Shown here piece by piece: positions 10,403 through 18,696 of a stretch of DNA of 64,000 nt. The translations under genes and the position numbers were made by a program. The DNA is taken from contig JAPTYO010000011.1 of NCBI GenBank assembly GCA_036873135.1, positions 10,066,747 through 10,130,746 on the forward strand, written 5' to 3'. The stretch's first letter is position 1, and each line of letters begins with the position of its first letter. The stretch comes from Clarkia xantiana subsp. parviflora. Its lineage: Eukaryota; Streptophyta; Magnoliopsida; Myrtales; Onagraceae. The notes under the pieces are model-generated. The model searched no databases, was not told the origin of the DNA, and saw only the letters and a program-made list of their open reading frames with translations.

Positions 10403-12117
10403 AGACACACTTAACTCACTACGATTTGGGACCATGTTATATATAACTAACTTGGTGTTAATACTTTTTTACAGTCAAATAACGAATTTCTTTTACATAA
10501 AAGCAAAACACAGAAAAAGCATACCTGAAAAATTATTTACCAAAGTAGCAACTGCCAGTAGAACCAATACTCTTTTTTGCAAAAAAAATTTAAAATTTTG
10601 CACAATTGTTTTTTATTTAGTTTTTAGATTTTTGTCAATGTTTTATTATATTGTTTTAGTGTATAGGGTGTAGGATTTATTATAATTTTTTTAACCTATT
10701 GAATTTGACGAACAATTTAATTTGTTAACTCAGTTAATAAAACTATTTACACCATTTTTCATTTAAAAGTAACCGTCAAACTATTCGTCCATCGAAATTA
10801 ATTTTTAGAAAAAAATCATAAAAAAAAAACAAACATTTAACATTAAAACCTAAAATTACCTAAACATATATAAAACCAAGAAAAAAAAATCTAAAAGATG
10901 AAAATAAAATGTTGCTATTAACAACAGCGGCGTAAAACTTAAAACACCCGCAAAAAAATATTAAAAAAATTCAACATCGCTATTGCCAACACCGGCGTGT
11001 GCTATTTTGGTAAATATTTTCCAACTCCTGCTATTTTTGTATTGTCTTTATAATAAGGATATTTTGGTAAAAAAAATCTCAAATAACCTAATCACTTTGA
11101 AAAAAAAAACTAATTTAATAAATAATTATGCCTGGCTAAAATATGGTCGACTACATTTGTAATTGGAATTTGCAACGTTTAGATCATGAGCTAGAAAACA
11201 TAAAAATGAAGGAGAGAAACTTAATGAGATCTTAATTGTTGCATATATCTCGATGTGCTTGATATAACAGCTGAAAATTTCGACTACATTAGCAATCAGT
11301 TGTACTTTAGCCAACTCTTAAAGAATTATAATTCTACTTGATTGCTTTATTAGTTAAGTTTAAAAATTATATGTGACAAAACTAGTGAATTAATTTTAAG
11401 ATTTAAAATGTACTAAAATCCACCTCAGTTTCCATGTCATTAAATAACTAGATGGATGACTCGTGCGTTGCGTACTGATTAATTTGTTTGTAGGATTGTT
11501 AGATATTACTAAAATTCAATTTTTGTATTGATAATTAATTTTATTAGTCTTTTCTATTTGAAATGATTTATTCAAGGTAAATGAATCACTAATATATACA
11601 TTTATGTTGTATATATAATACTCTTATAATTCTATCTTAATGTGTGTGGACATAGATTCTATTTGTTAATTAATATACGTTTACGCATATGATATTAAGA
11701 TTTTTCGAGTATACCCATTACAAAATATAAAAATATTAAATGAAGTAAATACTTACTAATATTAATGTCAATGATCCAAGACGTAGCTCAGCCAAGATTT
11801 CGGCCCAAGAAATTTCCCATTGAACGGGGCGAGATCAATAACATAGTCTTGGAAAGGAGAAATTATTCTTTGAATCAAATATACCATGTGGCATTGACAT
11901 GGTATCTAACCAATAATTTTGTGCCAAGTGGAACGTAAAAGAGTGACACAAATTTATTGTTATGGACACTCTCTCATAATTTTTTATTGGAACGAAGCGC
12001 GGTTGCCAATTCTGCTCTCTATTTTTAATGAGATTGCTTTTAAAAATATTATTCTTTTTTAAAACAAAAGAGATTTTTTTTCTTCTGAAAAGTCATAAAA
12101 ATAAAGAGTAATTCCTT
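10403..12117. other. intergenic, AT-rich, nothing recognised
   Basis: Homopolymer A/T runs and short open frames without codon structure or domain similarity. I see no gene, no RNA gene and no element boundary that I can support. Confidence 0.6.
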
Positions 12118-12273
12118 AAAGTGTGAAAAAAAGAGTGAAAAAACCATAGAAAGTTAACAACTGCCACATGTCAGTTAACAATTTGACATAAATTGGAAAG
12201 AGAATCATGCAATGCATTGCCATGTGGCATGTGGTAGCTTTCTATGGTTTTTTCACACTTTGTTTCACACTTT
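12118..12273. mobile_element. short MITE/hairpin in the 3' flank of the DUF4079 gene
   Basis: AAAGTGTGAAAAAAAGAGTG continuing to AAAACCATAGAAAG (12118-12155) is the inverted complement of CTTTCTATGGTTTTTTCACA ... TTTCACACTTT (12238-12273), giving arms of about 36 bp around a loop of about 80 bp. TA dinucleotides flank both sides, which would fit a Stowaway-type insertion but is weak evidence in AT-rich DNA. It lies 57 bp past the stop codon of the minus-strand gene and may be transcribed in its 3' UTR. Confidence 0.6.
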
Positions 12274-12329
12274 CTAGCAAAACCCAAAAATAAATCTACA
12301 CTGCATACATGCATGCAAGTGCAACAAAA

Positions 12330-13329
12330 TTAGTGAATTGAAAGGACCTTGAGAACAATATCGAACCCAGTGAGAATCTGCCACACAAACAAGGCCACGT
12401 TCAAGGCACTGAGCCCAATATGCAGATTCCTCGCGGTTTCATTCCCCTTCTGCATCGCCGGCACTAGCGCCGCCGCCGCCGCCCACAGCACCGTGATGGC
12501 GGCTCCGGCAAACAGATGCGGTCCCGGGAAGAGCTTCCCTGTCCGTATCCAACTGTTGAGTCCACCTCCCACGGACTCCAACACCCCGAACCCTAACAGC
12601 ATCGATCCCGCATTAAAATGCCTGTCTTTGTACGATCCTTTGACCAGCTTCTTCCTCTCCTACATCCACCAATTTAGCTTTAATTAGGGTTTATATACGA
12701 CTCGATTTAGGTTTTTCTATTCGATCCAGAGCGTTAATTACCTCGGAAAGGTTTTGAATCTTGAGCTCAACCGCGGAAAGCGGTGTTGGAACCGCTTCCG
12801 CCGCCGGAGACCTTGAACCGACGGAGGAAACGCCGACCGCCACCGGAGCGTTGATTGGCGGCTTAACCGTCTTCTTGAGATCGTTGATCTCGTTCTGGAC
12901 TATTCTCACGCGCCGCCACTGCCATCCTAAATAACCCGCCCATAAAGTGTACAGAAATAAGCCTCCCATGACTGTTGGATGTATCAGCGCGAATGTCTTC
13001 CCTTCCAAGATTCCAAATTTTCCGGCGACCGCCATGGCTTCCTGATAATGTTGAAAAAGTCAGATGAAATCTATTGGAGGTCAGGTGGTGATGGTTTCTG
13101 TACTTATTACCTTTGTGTCCAGTAGGAATGGCACTGCTGTTGATGCAGCGATGAGTCCGGGGAAGGAGGCGGATCGGAGATGTAGCGAAGTTTCATGGAG
13201 GAAGTGGTGGAGATCGAACTTGGTGCTAGCCCTAGCAGTGGTGGTGAGTTTGAGAGGAAGCTTGGAGTTGGAGCTGGGAATGGGAGATGATTTGTTAGGG
13301 AGCCTTAGAAACCTTAGTGTAACAGCCAT
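12330..13329 (-). CDS. plastid-targeted DUF4079 membrane protein, three exons, 282 aa
   Basis: Exons on the minus strand are 13329-13111 (73 codons), 13041-12742 (100 codons) and 12659-12330 (109 codons plus stop). Introns of 69 and 82 bp have GT-AG ends and keep frame. Residues 1-40 are Ser/Thr/Arg-rich and poor in acidic residues, a chloroplast transit peptide. The mature part has the DUF4079 pattern: KTFALIHPTVMGGLFLYTLW (first membrane span with the HP motif), a linker with an acidic/basic heptad-like stretch (RVRIVQNEINDLKKTV, IQNLSEERKK), GSYKDRHFNAG, then spans LLGFGVLESVGG, LFAGAAITVLWAAAAALV and LHIGLSALNVALFVWQIL. Relatives occur in cyanobacteria and plants and are thought to be thylakoid or envelope proteins of unknown biochemical role. 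The gene looks intact. Confidence 0.9.
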
Positions 13330-13795
13330 GCTTCACTATATATTCTGCTACTCCTGATACGAAGAAGAGATACTATATATTAGTACCGAGTCGAGTAAGT
13401 TCACTTGTATTGCCTAGAGAGCCATGCGAGTCTATTCAAGCTTTACCTATTAAAGTCGAGTTTGTGCTCAATTTTTTTTATTTTTTTTTTAGCTTTATGT
13501 ATATATCTATTCAGTCAAGTCGACTCGAGCCAAAAGTCTAATCAAGTGGAGTTTGAACTCGAATTAATGTGCACCATTTATGATTTTATATAACAATTGT
13601 AAACTTAACGAGTTAAGCTAAGCTCGAACTCATCGAGTATAAGACCGAATTAAGCTCGATCTTAATAAATAAGCTTAGTCATATTCGAATTCGAGTAAAA
13701 TGAGTTCAGTAAAATTTAACAAATACTCAGCTCATCTCGACATGCTGAATTACACCGATAGTTGTGCTATGGACTATTGATTGGTGAATCAATCG
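13330..13795. other. DUF4079 upstream region and CTCGA/GAGTT-rich repeat-like stretch
   Basis: The minus-strand promoter of the DUF4079 gene must lie here. From about 13385 to 13740 the sequence is dense in TCGAG/CTCGA and GAGTTC/GAACTC words in both orientations, a composition typical of short dispersed plant repeats. I could not define ends or a target duplication. No gene seen. Confidence 0.4.
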
Positions 13796-13921
13796 AGTTT
13801 TTGACCAAAATAGGGCTACATGGACAACCAAATATCAATATAGGCTGAAAAACAACCAATTACAAATATAGGGCTGGCCGGGTTCCCCCAACCCGGCCAA
13901 CCAGTTAAAAAAAAAAAAAAC

Positions 13922-14005
13922 TACTTGGCTGGGTTGTGGGGACCCGTCCAAGTGAGTTCGAAATTCGAACTCACTTGGCCGGGTCCCCACAACCTGGCCA
14001 AGTGG
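13922..14005. repeat. near-perfect 84-bp palindrome (hairpin)
   Basis: ACTTGG(C)TGGGTTGTGGGG ... CAAGTGAGTTCGAA is followed at once by TTCGAACTCACTTGG ... CCCCACAACCTGGCCAAGT. Arms are about 40 bp with almost no loop. It is bounded by a poly-A run on the left and a poly-T run on the right. The hairpin is absent at the matching place in the right arm of the surrounding foldback, so it was gained there or lost from the right arm. A second small inverted repeat, GGCCGGGTT/AACCCGGCC, lies at 13875-13900. Confidence 0.85.
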
Positions 14006-14043
14006 TTTTTTTTTTAATTTCAGACAAATTCGAATTTTTTTTA

Positions 14044-14578
14044 GGGTTAATAATTAAAAAACTGTCCAATGTTTACCCTATGTTAAAATTAGGTGTCTAA
14101 AGTTTGAAATGTTAAAATGGAATGTCTTAATTTTCATTTTTGTTGAAATTTGGTGTCTCGGTGTGATTACTTTAGAGAAGTCAATTCCGACGAAACGGTA
14201 TGTCAAATTCGAGCTTTCATACACACTCCCTTCTCGTCATCTTGCCGGGACCGTCACCTAAAAAGTTGGTAACATCCGGGCAAGTAAATCTCGCTCTATT
14301 GTCCTTGGAAAGTGGTTCCACACCACTCTTTTAGAAACTTTTTTTTTTTAATGTTCAATTTTTAGGTGAAATTTGACGATTTTGTGAAAAGTAAAGAGTG
14401 ATGGATTATGAGTGGGTTGGTGGGTTGATGAAAATGATTGAATGGAGATGAAAAGACGCACAGAGACACCAAATTTCAACAAAAATGAAACTTGGGACAG
14501 TCCATTTTAACAGTTCAAACTTCAGACACCTAATTTTAACATAGGGTAAACCTTGGACAGTTTTTTAGTTATTAACCC
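14044..14578. mobile_element. MITE with long TIRs nested in the foldback (535 bp)
   Basis: The left end GGGTTAATAATTAAAAAACT and its inverse at the right end, AGTTTTTTAGTTATTAACCC, begin inverted arms of about 150 bp that contain AATTAGGTGTCT, GTTAAAATGG and TTGAAATTTGGTGTCTC. Nine bases, TTTTTTTTA, flank both sides (14035-14043 and 14579-14587), matching a 9-bp target duplication of Mutator-type elements, although it is low-complexity. The sequence outside resumes the foldback arm exactly, so it is a later insertion. No coding capacity. Confidence 0.75.
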
Positions 14579-15870
14579 TTTTTTTTAACTCATTATTTCT
14601 TTCTCTATATATACATACAACCTTAACTATCTAACTCGAAACCCGTCGGAGACGCCGCCTTGGGGAGGGCTTAACATTAACGCTCCCGCCCGAAATTGCG
14701 AAAGCAATGTAAATATATAAAAAAAAACTCATGGCCAATACGGGTGGTCAAGGCTCATGGGCCAATACGGGTGGTGATGCAGGCGGAATCGATTAGAGTT
14801 TGAAGATTTTTTGCCGTGAATAGTTTTTTTCGGGCGGGCGTTCGGATTTTGGCACGTGAATAGTGATTTTCGATCGGAAACGGGGTTCCGGTTCAAACTC
14901 ACGACCATGCCGTGTTATATGCTGCTTTCTGGCCAAATTCTATCATATGAAGCCTCGAAATCGCGTTTTATATTATTTCAAGTCGTTTTTGCAGTTTTCA
15001 ATTTATTCAGGACTTGTTCGTTATTTTTGGTTATTTCATAGATTAGGGTTTTCTATTTAAGATATTGTTGGCCGAATTTTACTGTCAGTTTATTGATAAA
15101 TCAGAAAATCGAGGTTTTTCCTCAACCCTGCGTTCGATTTCGTATTGCTTTCGATTTTTGCGCATCTATCCCACAATCACGCTGCATCAGGTGGTCAAGG
15201 TCAATGGTAGAGTTGAAATATTATGATTTCCTCCTTTCAAATGTAATATGTATTAATAAGTTAAGACTATTCGTAACATTTATTTACTTCAAATTGTTCG
15301 TCGTTTCTAATATTCGAAATGCCCCAAAAAAAAGTTCATAAACCATGTGACCGTAAAAACGTAAATTTAGAGTAATAAATTCTACGATACTTCAATTTCG
15401 TCGCCGTTGCGAAGTTAGATAGTTAAGGTTGTATGTATATATAGAGAAATAAATAACGTGTTAAAAAAAATTGAATTTGTCTGAAATTTAATTTTTTTTT
15501 TTTTTACTGCTTGGCCGGATTCCTCCAACCCGGCCAGCCCTATATTTGTAATTGGTTTTTTTTTTTTTTTACAATCTATATTGGTATTTAGTTGTCCATG
15601 TAGCTTTATTTTGGTCAAACTTAAGTGGGCAAAGTCTTGAGTACCCACCGACAATATTGTCTGTCTGGTGAAACAAATTTATTTATTTTTCCAAGGTTAT
15701 CTTTCATCCATCCAACAAACACACATGAGTAGTGCAGATATTAAAAAATATTATTGCAAAAACAATGTTTAATACTTTTGAAATAGAGGTCGACAGATTT
15801 TTCAATCAAATAATAAGTCATTGGATGAAAATCTCGAGATTAGTGCACCAACTTCACCTCTACTCTCACC

Positions 15871-16738
15871 CAGTGTTATCAGAGCCGGACCGGACCGGCG
15901 GTCAGACCGGATCAGACCGGGAACCGGACCCCTTACCGGTCCGGTTTGGTTAAAAGACCGAAGCGCAAGCGAACCTGGTCTGATGTCCGGTTTTTTAGCG
16001 AACCGGCCGGTTTTTGGAGAACCACCCGGTCCATCGGTTCGCCGGTTCAGTTGTAAAACAGAGGAAAAGCAAAAAAAAAAAAAAAACTCAAACCCTAGAT
16101 GTACTCAGCCGCCACTGCACTATTTATTCTTCAATTCCTTAAATCTAATCACTAAGCTCCTCATTCCTCAACTACCTTCGACAGCAAGTTGATCGACACC
16201 ATCATAGAGGCTTAGAGAAGGAAGTTGATCTAGTTTTTCCTTTTGGAGTTAGATTTTGCCACGGCAAAGAATCATCCAGGAGGAAATTTTCAGAAACTCA
16301 GGGATTTGGGGCAAATTTCCTTTCTGAGACTGCTACTGTTTCTTCTTCAAGTCAATATGCTGCTGATTGACATTATTCCAATGAACATGATGAAACCAAG
16401 ATGAATACTACAACACAATTTCTACTAAAAATAACCTGATTAGTCGATATTTAGTGGGTCTAGGAAAATGAAGCAGATTTATTTGTTTTGGTCTGTAAAG
16501 GAGGAGAGATTGAGACCTAGGGAGGAGAGACATTTAATACATAGTCTGACTTTAACATGCCTTGGTCTTTTACGAAAAAGACTTGAAAGTTGAACCCTCC
16601 CATTCTTAGTCAAAAATATTATTTTGTAGTTTAATAAGAAGGCACCCGGTCTGACCGGGTTCGAACCGGGTCAGACCGCTTGAACTGTGAACCGGACCTC
16701 TCACCGGTTCGGTGCCCACTCCGGTTCTGATAACACTG
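15871..16738. mobile_element. hAT-type non-autonomous element with 8-bp duplication (868 bp)
   Basis: The element starts CAGTGTTATCAGAGCCGGA and ends TCCGGTTCTGATAACACTG: a 19-bp TIR with one mismatch. CTCTCACC is duplicated perfectly at 15863-15870 and 16739-16746. An 8-bp duplication and CAG..CTG ends are the hallmark of hAT transposons. Both subterminal regions are packed with ACCGG/CCGGT words, which probably serve as transposase-binding sites. The interior (Gln/Ser-like frames, T-rich) has no transposase, so it needs a partner elsewhere. Confidence 0.92.
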
Positions 16739-17023
16739 CTCTCACCATTAGCCGTTAGAGTATAGGTATTAAATATTATTAATTAGATCAAGTCCGCCCT
16801 GTAGAAAGTGAACCAATTAATAAAAATATGACAACTTCCTAATTGTATGTTAGACATAAATATCATAAAGTAGAAGATAATATGATTCTGTAAATTTCCA
16901 TGTCTCAACATTAATTACCACATGAATTATCTTTAATAAATATACATAATAGGTAGATCTAATAAGAGATTTTGCATGTTATATAAAAATAAATAAAAAA
17001 TAATTTGTTCATAAACGTACGAT

Positions 17024-17159
17024 TGTTACTAGCTTTCTGATTTTTTTTCTTCTAAAAACCTATTCAACGTGGTGAACCCTAGAGGGCAATTGACATTTGT
17101 CCTCTAAAGTTCACCACGTTCAATTGATTTTTAGAAAAAAAATCACGAAACTAGTAACA
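17024..17159. repeat. palindrome copy 1 within foldback
   Basis: Inverted arms of about 60 bp: TGTTACTAG ... TTCTAAAAA ... CAACGTGGTGAACCCTAGAG and the inverse CTCTAAAGTTCACCACGTTG ... TTTTTAGAA ... CTAGTAACA, with a short loop around TTGACA. Confidence 0.85.
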
Positions 17160-17248
17160 ATTGTATTAGAACATACAATGCATAATAGGTTTTTTTTTTT
17201 TTAAATAACGATAAATAAAAATAATTTTATATACAAATATAATTCAAG

Positions 17249-17384
17249 TGTTACTATTTTTTTTTTGTTTTACCCTAAAAATCGATTGAACGTGGTGAAC
17301 CCTAGAGGACAAGTGTCAGCTGCACTCTAGGGTTGACCACGTTCAATAGATTTTTAGAAGAAAAAAATCACATAGCTGGTAACA
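17249..17384. repeat. palindrome copy 2 within foldback
   Basis: Same design as copy 1: GTTACTAT ... GAACGTGGTGAACCCTAGAG, loop GACAAGTGTCAGCTGCA, then CTCTAGGGTTGACCACGTTC ... TTTTTAGAAG ... GGTAACA. Differences from copy 1 are scattered, and several are matched in the opposite arm. Confidence 0.85.
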
Positions 17385-17774
17385 ATTCTACTATATATTA
17401 TTATAACATGTAATATTTATTATTAGATTTACCTATTATGTATATTTATTAATGATAAATAAAAATAACTCATTTTGCAATTAATGTTGAGATAGGAATC
17501 ATATATTATACCATGCATTATGATATTTATGTCTAACATATAATTAATGAATTGTCACGTTTTTATTGGTCAGATCCACATCCTACGTGACGGACTTGGT
17601 TTAAGTAATAATTTCTCGAAGGACAAACTCACAAACACTATAAGCTCCTAAAAGAAAACATACGTGATATATGTTTATCACCTCCTACTTGGAAAAATCA
17701 CCGATCTAACCAATTTGTGGAACTCAAACACAAAAATAAGGAAAAACGAGTTTCTGGTCTGAAAATCACAATCA

Positions 17775-17899
17775 GCGCATTAGCCAAATGCGCCAGTTTC
17801 ATGGCGCATCTGCCAAATGCGCCCATTTTCGAATTTTATTTGGTGCATCTGGCACATGCGCCACGAACCATGCCAGATGCGCCAAAATCACCTATATAA
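17775..17899 (+). promoter_or_regulatory. candidate MULE promoter: GCGCAT array and TATA box
   Basis: Seven copies of GCGCAT or ATGCGC, often within TGGCGCATCTGCC-like words in both orientations, lie between 17775 and 17884. A TATATAA box follows at 17893-17899. About 800 bp downstream is the first codon of the MULE transposase. The array looks like repeated binding sites for one factor, possibly the transposase itself as in other Mutator elements. This is inference from position. Confidence 0.5.
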
Positions 17900-17934
17900 G
17901 GTGAGTTGCGCCGGACTTCATAATTTGTTGAGGA

Positions 17935-18690
17935 TCCGAAAAATCAGTCCAGAAATTGCACCACCACATCTATATTAATCTAATATATCTGAATTGCAGT
18001 TTATATTTTAGTTAGTTGTACATAGTTATTTCAATGATGACATATAATAGTATTGCAGGTTAAAGAAATATAGATTTTTATGTTTGCCTATATATATAGT
18101 GTAAGTATGTATGTGTAGTGATGTGCTAATATACTTTGTAATAATATTGTAGGACAAACTGTAGATCTGATTTTTTGTTGTTGTTTTGAAGAGTTGAAAA
18201 ACTAGTCCACCAATTGCACCACCACATCTATACTAAGGTAATATATCTGATTTGCAGTTCATATTTTAGTTAGTTGTACATAGTTATTTCAATGATGACA
18301 TAGAATAGTATTGCCTGTTAAAAAAATTTAGATTTTTATGCTTGCCTATATATATAGTGTAAGTATGTATGTGTAGTGATGTGCTAATATACTTTGTAAT
18401 AATATTGAAGGACAAACTGTAGATCTGATTTTGTTTTTGTTTTTGTTTTTGTTTTTGTTTTTGTTTTGAAGAGTTGAAAAATCAGTCCACCAATTGCACC
18501 ATCACATCTATACTAAGGTAATATATCTGATTTGCAGTTCATATTTTAGTTAGTTGTACATAGTTATTTCAATGATGACATAGAATAGAATTGCCTGTTA
18601 AAAAAATTTAGATTTTTATGCTTGCCTATATATATAGTGTAAGTATGTATGTGTAGTGATTTGCTAATATACTTTGTAATAATATTGTAG
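17935..18690 (+). repeat. three tandem copies of a 258-280 bp exon-intron-like unit
   Basis: Units begin near 17935, 18190 and 18470, each with AATCAGTCCA(C)CAATTGCACC, then CATCTATACTAAG|GTAATATATCTG, a T/A-rich 150-bp stretch with TTAGTTAGTTGTACATAGTT and TATATATAGTGTAAGTATG, and finally AATATTGTAG|GACAAACTG. The vertical bars mark good splice donors (units 2 and 3) and acceptors (all three, unit 2 with GAAG). The last acceptor is 6 bp before the ATG of the MULE frame at 18697. Unit 3 is preceded by a (TTTTTG)n microsatellite at about 18430-18466. Confidence 0.85.
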
Positions 18691-18696
18691 GAAAAA

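Larger units (their letters stand above)
13796..15624. mobile_element. foldback element with long inverted arms (about 1.8 kb)
   Basis: The left arm from TTTTGACCAAAATAGGGCTACATGG (about 13796) through ACCAATTACAAATATAGGGC, TTTCAGACAAATT and on to AACCTTAACTATCTAAC (about 14633) is repeated inverted in 15405-15624. The left arm is interrupted by a perfect-looking hairpin (13922-14005) and by a separate element (14044-14578). The centre (about 14640-15400) has no recognised gene; it holds a 24-bp direct repeat, CATGG(G)CCAATACGGGTGGT, at about 14731 and 14757. Exact ends and target duplication are uncertain. Confidence 0.7.
16770..17613. mobile_element. foldback element with two internal hairpins (about 0.84 kb)
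   Basis: Arms match in inverted order: AAGTCCG, then ATATGTTAGACATAAATATCATAA, AACATTAATT, ATAAATATACATAATAGGTA and onwards on the left (about 16790-17000), and the inverse on the right (about 17400-17600). The centre carries two related palindromes (17024-17159 and 17249-17384). No coding capacity. Ends are approximate and no target duplication was confirmed. Confidence 0.7.

Noticed and set aside
15732..16192. Plus-strand frames of 73 and 123 codons with Pro/Arg-rich sequence
   Set aside because: The sequence is produced by the ACCGG array of the hAT element and is interrupted by its left border.
17935..18690. CRISPR-like or satellite array
   Set aside because: Units are 258-280 bp without short repeat-spacer structure, and they are positioned with splice sites ahead of a transposase gene.
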